This document shows, piece after piece, positions 26,367-36,400 of a DNA stretch of 64,000 bases. Location: positions 372,001-436,000 of the forward strand of contig JAJYKR010000001.1 in NCBI GenBank assembly GCA_021788415.1, in the 5' to 3' direction. The DNA is from an archaeon. Lineage in GTDB: Archaea; Thermoproteota; Nitrososphaeria; Nitrososphaerales; UBA183. Position 1 is the stretch's first letter. Each line of letters opens with the position of its first letter. Position numbers and translations under genes: made by a program. The notes under the pieces are model-generated. The model saw only the letters and a list, made by a program, of their open reading frames with translations, did not search any database and was not told the origin of the DNA.

Positions 26367-26398
26367 GGCTTATCTCCTCGGGAACGCGCGCCCTGCCC

Positions 26399-27946
26399 GT
26401 GCGCACGGAGCGGTGCGTCGTACCTTCTATGGCGGTCATCCTTCTCCTCCTCGTCGGCGCAGCCGCTGCGCCCCTGGTGCTGCTCACCCCGGCGGCCCAC
26501 GCTGCGAACGTTATCTCGATCACCACGTCCGACGGTTCGACGGTGTGCCCCGGCTCCCTCGGGGGGACCTGGAGCGGCTCGACCTGCACCATGCCTGAGG
26601 CCACCATCCCGTCAGGAACCACCTTAGATGTGGGTGCCGGGGTTGATGTCACTGCCACCAACAACTACATCGGCATCTCCAACAGCGGCATCATCAACAA
26701 CTACGGGACGATAAGCGGCACCGCCGGCACCGACGGCATCCTCAACGCCGCCACCATCAACAACCACGGGACGATGGACGGCATCGGCGTCAACGGCATC
26801 GGGATCCGCAACAACGGCGGCGCCATCAACAACGACGGGACGATGACCGGCGCCGTCTCTGGCCTCATCGCCGGCACCGGCATCTACAACACCGGCACCA
26901 TCAACAACGACGGGGCGATGGACAGCACCGCCAGCGGCGGTGCCATCGACCTCGGCTTATACAACGGCGGCACCATCAACGACTACTGCGGCGTCACGCC
27001 ATCATCCCCGGCATTTTCGGGCAACTCCCTCAACGCCATCGCCTGCTATACCGTCACCTTCGACCAGAGCGGCATCCCCACCACCGGCGTGACTTGGGGG
27101 GTCACGGTGACCTGGCCCTTCGGCGCGACCGACCACACAGGCACAGGGGGAAGCATAGCAGTCCCCAGTCTCGGGGGCTCTCTCACCTACTCCTTGGACA
27201 CTCCGGTGACGGGCTCGGTCGCGACCTACGTCTGCATCACCGGATGCACCGGGACGCCCACGGTGTCGGCCGCTGTGACCTTCCTTGCCGCCTACGTCGC
27301 CGAGACCACTACATCCGTCTTCGTGTCCCCGACCTCCGTCAGCAATGGGACGTCCGTCACCTACTCCGCCACGGTCTCCCCCAGCACCGCGACCGGGACC
27401 GTGGCCTTCACCGTAGGGTCCACGGCCCTGTGCACGGCGACGCTCTCGGGAGGCGCTGGGAATTGTGCTTCCACCAAAGCCCCGGTGGGATCTGACACGG
27501 TGACGGGGACCTATTCGGGGGACACAACCGACGCGGTCTCCTCTGGGGCGGCGAGCCTCGACGTGTCCTCGTTGCCTTCACCACCACCTCCCATCCCCTC
27601 CTACGCCATGCCGCCTGTGCTCAACCTCACCACCTACGGGAACCTTTCCTTAACCGCGCATAAGGTCGGGATGATCGGCGGAGGCCAGGTCATCTACAAC
27701 ATCCCCTCCATCAACCAGACCCTCCTGAACGGGGAGCTGACCCAGGGGAACTTCGACCTCTTCCCGAACGCCATGAGCGTCTGCTCCACCCAGCTCTACG
27801 GCCAGACTTACATCAGGGTCAGCGGCTTCTCCGCGATGTCCTGGGGGGCGGGGCTCACCAACTCCACGGAGTTCGTCTTCGGCTCCTACGTGTCCTACCT
27901 GACAGGGGCCCAGGGGTGGCCGGCCGAGCCTGCCTGCGTCAGCTGA
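26399..27946 (+). CDS. Secreted repeat protein with parallel beta-helix-like and Ig-like domains
   Basis: A signal peptide (VRTERCVVPSMAVILLLLVG…AAHA) leads into about 150 residues of short repeats of the form INNxGTM or INNxGT, typical of right-handed beta-helices in adhesins and autotransporters. A Cys-containing middle and a bacterial Ig-like (Big) domain near residues 300-365 follow, then a Pro-rich linker and a C-terminal domain I do not recognise. There is no C-terminal anchor, so it is probably released or bound to another surface protein. GTG 26399 is chosen from the TATA-like element near 26370; ATG 26429 would also give a signal peptide. Confidence 0.72.
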   Translation: MRTERCVVPSMAVILLLLVGAAAAPLVLLTPAAHAANVISITTSDGSTVCPGSLGGTWSGSTCTMPEATIPSGTTLDVGAGVDVTATNNYIGISNSGIINNYGTISGTAGTDGILNAATINNHGTMDGIGVNGIGIRNNGGAINNDGTMTGAVSGLIAGTGIYNTGTINNDGAMDSTASGGAIDLGLYNGGTINDYCGVTPSSPAFSGNSLNAIACYTVTFDQSGIPTTGVTWGVTVTWPFGATDHTGTGGSIAVPSLGGSLTYSLDTPVTGSVATYVCITGCTGTPTVSAAVTFLAAYVAETTTSVFVSPTSVSNGTSVTYSATVSPSTATGTVAFTVGSTALCTATLSGGAGNCASTKAPVGSDTVTGTYSGDTTDAVSSGAASLDVSSLPSPPPPIPSYAMPPVLNLTTYGNLSLTAHKVGMIGGGQVIYNIPSINQTLLNGELTQGNFDLFPNAMSVCSTQLYGQTYIRVSGFSAMSWGAGLTNSTEFVFGSYVSYLTGAQGWPAEPACVS

Positions 27947-28172
27947 GGATGGCGCAGTCCGCACTTTCCGTGGCCGCGTCTCTGCCGTCCCTGTTCGCCG
28001 GCTCTTGCCCTGATGGACAGAAACCATCGCGGCGCCTCCAGATGGCCGCTCCAGGGACCCAGATTGGACGCGTCCTGCAGGTTCGGCGGTCGGACCCGGG
28101 CCTCGGCCCCAGCCTTGCCGCTCTCCCGCACCCACTCCCCTTTTATCAGAACGGGCCGAAGCCCCCGGGACC

Positions 28173-29594
28173 TTGCTCAAGCTCTTCAACAGCCTCGGCC
28201 GGGAGCTGCAGGAGTTCAAGCCGATCAGGGAGGGGGAGGTCAGGGTCTACAACTGCGGCCCCACCGTGTGGAACTACGCCCACATAGGGAACTTCCGGAC
28301 CTTCGTCTTCTACGACGTGCTGAGGCGTCACCTGAAGTTCAAGGGGTACAGGGTCACGTCGGTGATGAACATCACGGACGTGGAGGACAAGATAATCAAG
28401 GGGATCAGGCAGACGGGCAGGTCCCTGAAGGAGCTCACCGACTTCTACGCGGGGGCCTTCCTCGAAGACCTGGCGTCCCTGAACATCGAGGGGATAGACG
28501 TCCTCCCGAGGGCGACGGCGCACCTTGAGGAGATGCTCGGGCTCATGCACAAGCTGGTGGAGAAGGGGTACGCGTACACGGCGCCCGACGGGTCCCTCTA
28601 CTTCGACGTCTCGAAGTTCAAGGCCTACGGGGCCCTCTCCGGGGTCAAGCTGGACGCCCTGAGGCCGGCGGGGCGGGTCGCCAGCGACCACTACGAGGAG
28701 AAGAGGGAGGCCGCCGACTTCGCCCTCTGGAAGGCCTGGGACCCAGACGACGGCGACGTCTTCTGGGAGACCGACCTGGGCAAGGGGCGCCCCGGGTGGA
28801 GCGTCGAGTGCTCCGCGATGTCGATGAAGTACCTCGGCGAGACCTTCGACATCCACACAGGGGGGATGGACCTGAAGTTCCCTCACCACGAGAACGAGAT
28901 AGCCCAGTCGGAGGCTGCCACGGGGAGGAAGTTCGTCAACTACTGGCTCCACTCCGAGTTCCTCAACGTACGCGGCGAGGAGATGCACAAGTCCAGGGGG
29001 AACTTCGTCACCCTGAGGGACCTGAAGGAGCAGGGTTGGGACCCCCTGACCATACGCGCCTTCCTGGTCTCCGCGAGGTACAGGGACCAGATGGACCTGA
29101 CCTCGGCCGCGCTCTCCCAGGCGAAGTCGCAGAGGGGGCGCCTGCAGGAGCTGGTGGCCAGGCTGAGGGGGGTCAAGGGAGGGACGCCTCGGGTCCCGGG
29201 AGCCGTCGGCGCCTTCCTCTCCGAGTTCGAGTCAGCCATGGACGACGACCTGAACACCCCACGGGCCCTGGCAGCCGCGCTGACGTTCACCAAGGACGCG
29301 AACGCCATGATCGACTCGGGGGAGATGGGGGGGCAGGGGGCGAGGGCCGCCCTGGACGCCCTGGCTAGGGCGGACTCGGTCCTCGGCATAATCGACTTCG
29401 GGGAGGAGGAGCTGGAGCCGGAGCTCGCGGGCCTGGTGAGGGAGAGGGAGGAAGCCAGGAAGAGGAAGGACTTCGTGGAGTCCGACAGGCTGCGCGCGAG
29501 GCTCCTGGACGCGGGGGTGGTGGTCGAGGACACCCCGGGGGGGACCAGGTGGAAGAAAGTTAACGGAAGGTCTCCTCCAGCTCAAATACAGTAA
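28173..29594 (+). CDS. cysS: Cysteinyl-tRNA synthetase
   Basis: Charges tRNA-Cys with cysteine. The 473-residue class I synthetase has HIGN at 37-40, the KMSKS equivalent MHKSRGN near residue 271, and the zinc ligands (YNCGP, WSVECSAMS, HHENE). The TTG start is supported by a TATA-like ccttttatca at 28139-28148 and by the usual N-terminus of the family (LKLFNSLGRELQEF). Its cognate tRNA, with two introns, lies about 5 kb upstream on the other strand. Confidence 0.97.
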   Translation: MLKLFNSLGRELQEFKPIREGEVRVYNCGPTVWNYAHIGNFRTFVFYDVLRRHLKFKGYRVTSVMNITDVEDKIIKGIRQTGRSLKELTDFYAGAFLEDLASLNIEGIDVLPRATAHLEEMLGLMHKLVEKGYAYTAPDGSLYFDVSKFKAYGALSGVKLDALRPAGRVASDHYEEKREAADFALWKAWDPDDGDVFWETDLGKGRPGWSVECSAMSMKYLGETFDIHTGGMDLKFPHHENEIAQSEAATGRKFVNYWLHSEFLNVRGEEMHKSRGNFVTLRDLKEQGWDPLTIRAFLVSARYRDQMDLTSAALSQAKSQRGRLQELVARLRGVKGGTPRVPGAVGAFLSEFESAMDDDLNTPRALAAALTFTKDANAMIDSGEMGGQGARAALDALARADSVLGIIDFGEEELEPELAGLVREREEARKRKDFVESDRLRARLLDAGVVVEDTPGGTRWKKVNGRSPPAQIQ

Positions 29595-29633
29595 ATCCTC
29601 CACATATTATCCGCCACGCGCCCACTCTCCGGC

Positions 29634-31940
29634 GTGGCCGCCGCAGCCGAGTCTGTCTCCAGGTCCGACGGCTTCAGGTCCTCCGCCCTGAAGCGCCCCC
29701 TGTCCCTCTACTCCGGGGGGTGCAGGCTGCAGGTGGACCCCGACGGGGCTGTCAGGTCCCTCGAGTCGCAGCGGGAGAAGAGGGCGCTCTTCGGCCTCGA
29801 GCAGGTGTGGTTCTACAAGGTCCAGGCTGGGATAGTGGTCCCGGGGCAGAGGCCCGACTGGCTGGTGAAGCTGGCCCCGGAGGAGGCGAGGCTCCTGGGG
29901 AGGGTCTTCGACGTCGAAGTGGCCCAGTCCATCGAGTTCTTCCCCGGCGCGTCTCCGGGGTTCGTCAGGCGGATAGCCCTGAGGAACGCGGGCCGCTCCC
30001 AGCTGAGACTCAGGGTCCTCGAGGTCACCGACGTGGCGGGAGCGCACTTCGAGACCCACGCCCGCTGGGGCTCCCTCGGCGTCAACGCCTTCAACAGGGA
30101 GAGCCACGTCGCCATGGACGAGGTGTCCGACCCGCCTGCCTCCCGGGTGGTGGGCGCGTCCCCGCCGCCGTCGAGATACCACCTGACGACCAGCAAGCCA
30201 CGCGCCCTCGAAGCCGTCGCCACCGGCGAGGTCCCCGAAGGGACCGCCGGGATGTCCGGCCAGGTGCTCACCATCTCGGCCCACGAGCTCGACCTCCCCC
30301 CCGGAGAGTCCAGGGACATCGCCTTCGCGTCGATCTACACCCCGGGGAAGCTCGAGGAGGCCCTGGCCGAGTTCGGCCGGCTCCGCACCGCCGGAGGCCG
30401 TCCCCCTCCCCCGTCCCCCGAGCTCGCCTGCTCCGACCCGTCGGTCGCCGAGGCGGCGGCCTGGGCCCTGGAGGCGGTCAGGTCCGCGCCCTACGCCGAC
30501 GACCTCCTCGACAGGCTCGAGTCCCTGAAGGCGCTCATCTACTTCGAGCCGAAGCTCGCCTCGGCGGTCCAGTCGGAGGCCAGGACCCTGGCGCGCAGGG
30601 ACGGGGCCCTCCCGCACTCCCTCGACAGGTCCCGGCCGGGGATCCTCGAGACCGCCGTCCTCCTCCAGGCCGCGTCGTCCGCCCTGCTGCTCGGCCAGGA
30701 CAAGAAAGCGTCCAGGGCGTCCTACCCCTTCGTCAAGAAGCTCGGGGCGTTCCTCATGGCGTCGTCGAAGGACGCCACGGTCGCCACCGACCCGGCCCTC
30801 CCCCAGGGGTGGCGGAGGCGCCTGGGGAGGGGATACCCCACCCACGAGATCCCCGAGGTCTCGCTGGCCGTCGCCGGGGGGCTCGAAGGCGCCTCGCTCG
30901 TGGCCCGGGCCATGTCGAGGCACGACGACGCCGGGAGGTTCCTCGAGCGCTCGAAGCTGATATCCGAGCGGGTGAGGAAGAAGCTGCTCGACGAAAGGGG
31001 GTTCCTCTCCCTCTGCCGCGACTCCGCCGGCCGCCTGCGCACCGACGAGACAGCTGACATGGCCGTGGCGGCGTTCCGCCACCCGTTCATGGCCTCGGCA
31101 GAGCAGGCCGCGGCCCACAGGCTCCTCGAAAGGGACTTCGACACCCCCTACGGACCCCGGTCCGTCCCGACCTCGAACCTGATGTACTTCAACGGCTCCT
31201 ACGGCGACGGCCAGCTCGGCGGCGTCTGGACCAGGGCCGCCCTCGCCTACGCCCTCCTCTGCTACAGGACGGGGCTGGCCGGGGTCGGGGGGCTCGCTCT
31301 GGCCAAGGCCGCCAGGGTGGTCGCCGACGACTCCCTCAGGCTAGGAGCTCCTCCCGGCTTCTTCCCGTCCTGGGTCGACGTCGAAGCCAGGGAAGCCCAC
31401 GGCGACGGCCCCGACCCCGTGGCCGCCGCCAGGTTCCTCCAGTGCCTCCTCGAGGGGGAGCTGGGGCTCCCCCAGGGGGCGGAGAGGGGGTCCATCGCCC
31501 CGGCCGCCTCGTCTAACTTCGAATGGGTCCTCGCCGCGGGCTTCTGGGCCGGAGGGGACTCGGCCGCCTTCGTCGGGAGGGGGGGAGGCAGGGCGCGGCT
31601 GTTCTACAGCGGGACGAAGCTCGAGTCGAGGGGGAGCGCGCGCTTCGCCGGCTGGGAGCGGGTCGACACGGGGGTCCGCTCGGTCCGCGGAATCTCATTC
31701 CACACGCCGGGGCAGGTGGTCTGCCTGGGGAACTCGTCCCCCGGGCCCGTCAGGCTGAACGTCGCCTTCCCGCCGAGGGCGGCGGAGCTGGCGAGGCGGC
31801 TCAGCACGAACCTCGAGGAGTTCGACCCGGCCGCCGGCTCCTGGACCAAGCTGGGGACGGTCAGGGTCTCCACCTCGATGGGCTTCGAAGCCGCCGTCGG
31901 CCCCGCGGGCTGGAAGGCGTACAGGGTCTCTACACCTTAA
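29634..31940 (+). CDS. Glycoside-hydrolase-like (alpha/alpha)6-barrel protein
   Basis: The 768-residue protein has a beta-sandwich N-terminal part (about 1-240) and a helical catalytic-type part. One segment (TPYGPRSVP…MYFNGSYGDGQLGGVWT) resembles the TPYGxRxLxP and GxYxxGxVW motifs of glycogen-debranching and related GH families, and a final beta domain follows. There is no signal peptide, so it is probably cytosolic. The exact family and substrate are not certain. The GTG start follows a TATA-like catattatc (29602-29610) at leaderless distance. The MBL nuclease gene begins 30 bases after its stop, with the promoter overlapping that stop. Confidence 0.6.
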   Translation: MAAAAESVSRSDGFRSSALKRPLSLYSGGCRLQVDPDGAVRSLESQREKRALFGLEQVWFYKVQAGIVVPGQRPDWLVKLAPEEARLLGRVFDVEVAQSIEFFPGASPGFVRRIALRNAGRSQLRLRVLEVTDVAGAHFETHARWGSLGVNAFNRESHVAMDEVSDPPASRVVGASPPPSRYHLTTSKPRALEAVATGEVPEGTAGMSGQVLTISAHELDLPPGESRDIAFASIYTPGKLEEALAEFGRLRTAGGRPPPPSPELACSDPSVAEAAAWALEAVRSAPYADDLLDRLESLKALIYFEPKLASAVQSEARTLARRDGALPHSLDRSRPGILETAVLLQAASSALLLGQDKKASRASYPFVKKLGAFLMASSKDATVATDPALPQGWRRRLGRGYPTHEIPEVSLAVAGGLEGASLVARAMSRHDDAGRFLERSKLISERVRKKLLDERGFLSLCRDSAGRLRTDETADMAVAAFRHPFMASAEQAAAHRLLERDFDTPYGPRSVPTSNLMYFNGSYGDGQLGGVWTRAALAYALLCYRTGLAGVGGLALAKAARVVADDSLRLGAPPGFFPSWVDVEAREAHGDGPDPVAAARFLQCLLEGELGLPQGAERGSIAPAASSNFEWVLAAGFWAGGDSAAFVGRGGGRARLFYSGTKLESRGSARFAGWERVDTGVRSVRGISFHTPGQVVCLGNSSPGPVRLNVAFPPRAAELARRLSTNLEEFDPAAGSWTKLGTVRVSTSMGFEAAVGPAGWKAYRVSTP

Positions 31941-31969
31941 ATCCCGCCCGCGCGGTCAGGGCTCGCATC

Positions 31970-32959
31970 TTGGGGGGCGCCTCTGTCACCGCCAACGGCG
32001 GCATCCTTGTAGACCTGGGGGAGACCCGCTACGCCCTCGACCCGCACTCCCACGTCAGGGCCGACTACACCTTCGTATCCCACGCCCACATCGACCACAT
32101 GCACGCCCCGTCGAAGACCGAGAAGGTCATCGCGTCGTCGGTCACCGGGGAGCTGGCCAAGGCGAGGGGGTACGACCTGGGGCGCACCACCGAGGAGGTC
32201 GAGGGGGTCGAGCTCCTGGACTCGGGGCACATCCTCGGCTCCAGGGCGATACGCATCGCCGACGAGGTCTACTACACCGGGGACGCGTCCGGGAGGACCA
32301 GGGCCTTCCTCGGCAAGTGCAGGACCAGGCAGGCGCGGATACTGGTGATGGAGACGACCTACGGGACCCCGGAGTATGTCTTCCCGCCGACAGCGAAGCT
32401 GGTGAAGGAAGTCAACTCGGTGATCGCCTCCGCCTACGACAGGGGGAACCCCGTGGTCCTGATGGGGTACCCGCTGGGGAAGGCCCAGCTCCTCTCCTAC
32501 TTCTTCTCCAGCTGGGAGCCGATGATCTACCACGAGAAGGTCGCGACGATGAACAGGATACACATCGAGCACGGCGTCCCCCTCAAGCGCGGGACGACCT
32601 TCGACCCCTCCAAGGGCCTTGACGACCTCCCCAGCGGCCCCTGGCTGATGGTCAGCCCCATGGCCAGCGGGAAGAGCAGGGTGATGTCCCACCTGAAGAA
32701 GAAGTACGGGGCCATCCTGGTCGCCTTCAGCGGCTGGGCCCTGGGCCAGGGGTACAAGTTCACCATGGGGGCGGACTACTCCTTCCCCCTGAGCGACCAC
32801 TGCGACTACCAGGAGCTCCTAAGCCTGGTCAGGGCCGTGTCCCCGGAGACGGTGTACACCGTCCACGGCTTCGCCTCCGAGTTCGCCCAGGACCTCAGGA
32901 AGCTCGGCTTCTCCGCCAGGCCCCTGGCCCCCTACCAGTCCTCCATCTCTGACTTTTGA
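31970..32959 (+). CDS. MBL-fold exonuclease, COG1236-like
   Basis: A 329-residue metallo-beta-lactamase protein has SHAHIDHMHA (HxHxDH) near residue 40, the second-site motif DSGHILGS and YYTGDASG. Related archaeal proteins are grouped with SNM1/YSH1 nucleases acting on RNA or DNA ends; which one applies here is not visible. The TTG start at 31970 lies 28 bases after a cttaaat element (31936-31942) that overlaps the previous stop codon. Confidence 0.8.
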   Translation: MGGASVTANGGILVDLGETRYALDPHSHVRADYTFVSHAHIDHMHAPSKTEKVIASSVTGELAKARGYDLGRTTEEVEGVELLDSGHILGSRAIRIADEVYYTGDASGRTRAFLGKCRTRQARILVMETTYGTPEYVFPPTAKLVKEVNSVIASAYDRGNPVVLMGYPLGKAQLLSYFFSSWEPMIYHEKVATMNRIHIEHGVPLKRGTTFDPSKGLDDLPSGPWLMVSPMASGKSRVMSHLKKKYGAILVAFSGWALGQGYKFTMGADYSFPLSDHCDYQELLSLVRAVSPETVYTVHGFASEFAQDLRKLGFSARPLAPYQSSISDF

Positions 32960-33028
32960 CTCCCGGCCCGTTAAATAGCCCCGGCTTTCGGCCCGTCTCA
33001 TTGCCCCGGACGAGGCAGAGTTGACGCA

Positions 33029-33460
33029 TTGGACCTCAAGAAGACCCTTAGGCTGAGCTACTGGCTGAGCTTCATCAAGTTCAACGTGGTGGGGCTCTCG
33101 GGGGTCATGGTCAACGAGGGGCTCCTCCTCGCCCTGGTCTACGCGAGGGTCTACCTCCTCCACGCCGACGCCGTCGCCATCGAGGCCTCCATCCTCTCGA
33201 ACTTCTTCCTCAACGACTACTGGACCTTCAGGGACAGGCGCCACGGCCACATCGCGGTGCGCCTCGTGAAGTTCAACGCCCTGATGATCATCGGCCTCGT
33301 GGTCAACCTGAGCATCCTCTACAGCCTCACCACCTACCTGGGGATCAACTACGCTGTCTCGAACCTGTTCGGCATAGCCGCGGCCTTCCTCCTCCGCTAC
33401 TGGCTCAGCGTGCGCTTCACCTGGATAAAGAGGGAGGAGGCGTCGACCGCGCCCGGCTAG
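33029..33460 (+). CDS. GtrA-like membrane protein
   Basis: The 143 residues form four hydrophobic helices with the GtrA/DPMS signature (FIKFNVVGLSGVMVNEGLL, NFFLNDYWTFRDR, LLRYWLSVRFTW). GtrA proteins are thought to help flip polyprenyl-linked sugars across the membrane. The start is a TTG. No glycosyltransferase is adjacent. The 3' end overlaps the convergent ileS by 4 bases. Confidence 0.85.
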   Translation: MDLKKTLRLSYWLSFIKFNVVGLSGVMVNEGLLLALVYARVYLLHADAVAIEASILSNFFLNDYWTFRDRRHGHIAVRLVKFNALMIIGLVVNLSILYSLTTYLGINYAVSNLFGIAAAFLLRYWLSVRFTWIKREEASTAPG

Positions 33461-36400
33461 CCGACCCTGAGGTAGACGGGCTTCCCGTCCAGCTCCGCCT
33501 CGGACCACCCTTTCCCGGCCTTCTCCGTCGACAGGCTCACCCGCTTCACCCTCACCAGGTAGGCGAGCTCGTCCTTCAGCGGCTCCACGAACTCCACGTC
33601 CTCGGCCTCCAGGCCAGCCACCGAGGCTGACCCGAGCATCGCCGTCGGGACGAAGCCCTTCTCCTTCCTGAGGGCCTGCAGCCTCCTGGCCAGGTCCCTG
33701 ACCAGCCCCTCGGCCACCAGCTTCCTGTCCCTCTCCCTGGGGAGGGCGACGAAAACCCCTCCCTTCTCCGCAACCTCGAAGCCCTCCCCGGGGACGACCG
33801 AGAGCTCGTAGACCGAAAGGGGGACGTCGAAGGACCCGGCCCTGACGGGCTTCCCTGAGAAGTACGCCTCCAGCGCCGCCCTCCCTTCCAGGGGCCTGAT
33901 CGCCGCGAGGACCTCCCTGGTCCTCTCCTTGAACAGGGCGCCCACCCTCGACGTGTTAGCCCGGAGGGCGAAGGCAGCAGGGAACCCCTCGGGCTCGGTC
34001 CGCACCCCGACCCCCCTCACGTTGCAGAGCAGCGACACCGTCTTCTTCGCCCTGCCTGCGACCCCCTCCGCCGGGGGCTGCACCAGGAGCTCCACCCTCC
34101 TGAGGGGCCACCGCCGCTTGAGCTTCGCCCTGGCCCTCGCAGAGTTGCACGCGTCCTCCACCCTGAGCGAGAAGTCGACCACCTCCTCGGCCCCGGCCGA
34201 GCTGTGGCCCGTCCCCTTCCACATCCCCTTCGAGATGATGGGGGCCGTCCACCCCCCCGCCTCGAAGACCTCCTGGTAGAGGTACTCGGTGGCGAAGGGG
34301 GCTATGGGGTGCAGCAGCTGGTCGGCCCTCCTGAGGGCGTGCCCCAGCACGGCGTAGATCGCCAGGCGGCGCCCCCTCCCCCTGGGGTCGTCGTCCCAGA
34401 GCTCGCTCCTCACCAGCCTGACGTAGGTCTGGCTGAGGTGCGCGATCACAAGCTCCTCCAGGCTCTTCGCTGCCTCGTTGTACCTCCCGGTCGAGTACCC
34501 CCGCTCCACGTCCCGCTCCGCCCGGGCCAGCTTCCGCAGCGCCCACCTGTCCACGGTGGTGAGGGCGCCCCTCTTCGCCGCCCAGGCCAGGCCGTGCCTC
34601 GCCGGGGAGTAGCCGTCCACGGCCCCGTTCTGCTGCAGGTACAGGTGCAGGTGGTAGAGGGTGTTCATCACCTGGTAGGCCCTCCCGGACATCTCCTTCG
34701 GGTCGAAGTTGACCGAGTCCTCGGGGGACGCCTTGGCGAGGACGTAGAACCTGGCGACGTCCACCGGGTTGTTGCGGAGGAGGTCCAGCCCCTGGACCAC
34801 GTTCCCGAGCCTCTTGCTCATCTTCTGCCCGTTCTCGTCCAGGACGTGCCCCTGGAACAGGAACGCCCTGTAGGGGGCGACCGGCTTCCCCGTCCTGATG
34901 ACGTTCAGCAGGAGCAGGGTGTAGGCCCAACCCCTGGTCTGGTCTATGGCCTCGGTGAGGAACTCGACGGGGACGAGGGCCGAGAACTCCCTGTCGCTGA
35001 ACGACGAGTAGGGGGCGGCCCCGCTGTTGTGCCAGGTGTCCAGGACGAAGGGCTCCCGCTTCGCCCTCCCGCCGCACTTCCTGCACCTGAGGACCACCCT
35101 GTCCACCCAGGGCCTGTGGAGCTCGAACCTCGGCCCGTCGGGGAGCTCCAGCGCCTGGGCGACCACCGCCTTCCTGGAGAACGCCCCGGTCTTCTCGCCG
35201 CAGGACTCGCAGACCCATATGGGGAGGGGTGTCCCCCAGACCCTCTCCCTGGTCACGCACCACGGAGGGGACTCTGCCAGCCCGGCCAGGAACCTGTTCT
35301 TCGGCCCGTCGAAGTAGTATTCGACCTTCTCTGCCGCCCTGACCACGTCCGCCCTGATCCTGTCGACCCAGTAGAAGTACTCCCGCCTGGCGAGCCAGAC
35401 CAGCCTGTCGTCTGACCTCCAGCAGACGGGGTAGTCGTGGACGATCCTCCCGGCGCCGACGGCGGCCCCCCTCCCCTTCAGCTCGTCGACGACCGCCTGG
35501 TCCGCGTCCCTGGCGAAGAGCCCCGCGAACCTCCCCGCCTCCTGGGTGAACCTCACCCTGTCGTCGAAGGGGGCGAAGACCGGGACCCCCCTCCTCTGGG
35601 CCACCGCGAAGTCCTCCTCCCCGTTGGCCGGGGACATGTGCACCAGCCCGGTCCCGGTGGTGACGTCCACGTACTCCTCGGCCACCACCCTGTGCACCTT
35701 CCCGCCCAGGGCCGCCTTCCTGAGCCCGGGTATCAGGTCCAGGAGCGGGTGCTGGTACCTCAGCCCCTCCAGCGCCTCCCCCTTCACCCGCTTCCTGGTC
35801 TCGCCGAACTGCACCCCCAGCTCCTTGGCCAGGGCCTCCTTCCTCCCGGAGTTCACCACCCAGACCTCGTCTCCGGCTTCGACGTACTCGTAGTCCGCCC
35901 CGGGCTTCACCCCCACGAGCTCGTCTGTCACCACGGTGAACGGCATGGTCGTCCAGACCACGAGGTAGGCCCCGTCCTCGGCCTTCGCCTTGTAGTAGAG
36001 GCTGGGGTCCTCGAGCTTCTCGTAGCCGCCGAGGCTGACCTCGCCGGCGCTCAGCGCCGTCTGGCACTTTGGGCAGTAGGGGACCACCTTGAACCCCTCC
36101 CCCAGCAGCCCCCTCTTCCAGGCCGTCTCCAGGTAGGACCACTCCCGCTCTATGTACTCGTCGCGGTAGGTCATGTAGGCCCGGCTGTGGTCCAGCATCA
36201 GCCCCAGGAGCCCGTCCGCCTCCTCCCAGTCCTTCCTGTAGGTCCCGATGATGCGCTTGCACTCCGCCACCAGCTTGTCGACCCCCACCTTCTCCAGGTC
36301 CTCCCACTTGTTCCCCGAGAGCCCCAGCTCCTTCTCCGCCTGCAGCTCCACCGGGAGCCCCTGGGTGTCCCACCCGCCCCGGAAGACTATGTTCTCCCCG

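Noticed and set aside
27947..28172. A tRNA or other RNA between the secreted repeat protein and cysS
   Set aside because: No cloverleaf can be formed around the GGTTCG-like string near 28080; only the cysS TATA-like element is convincing.
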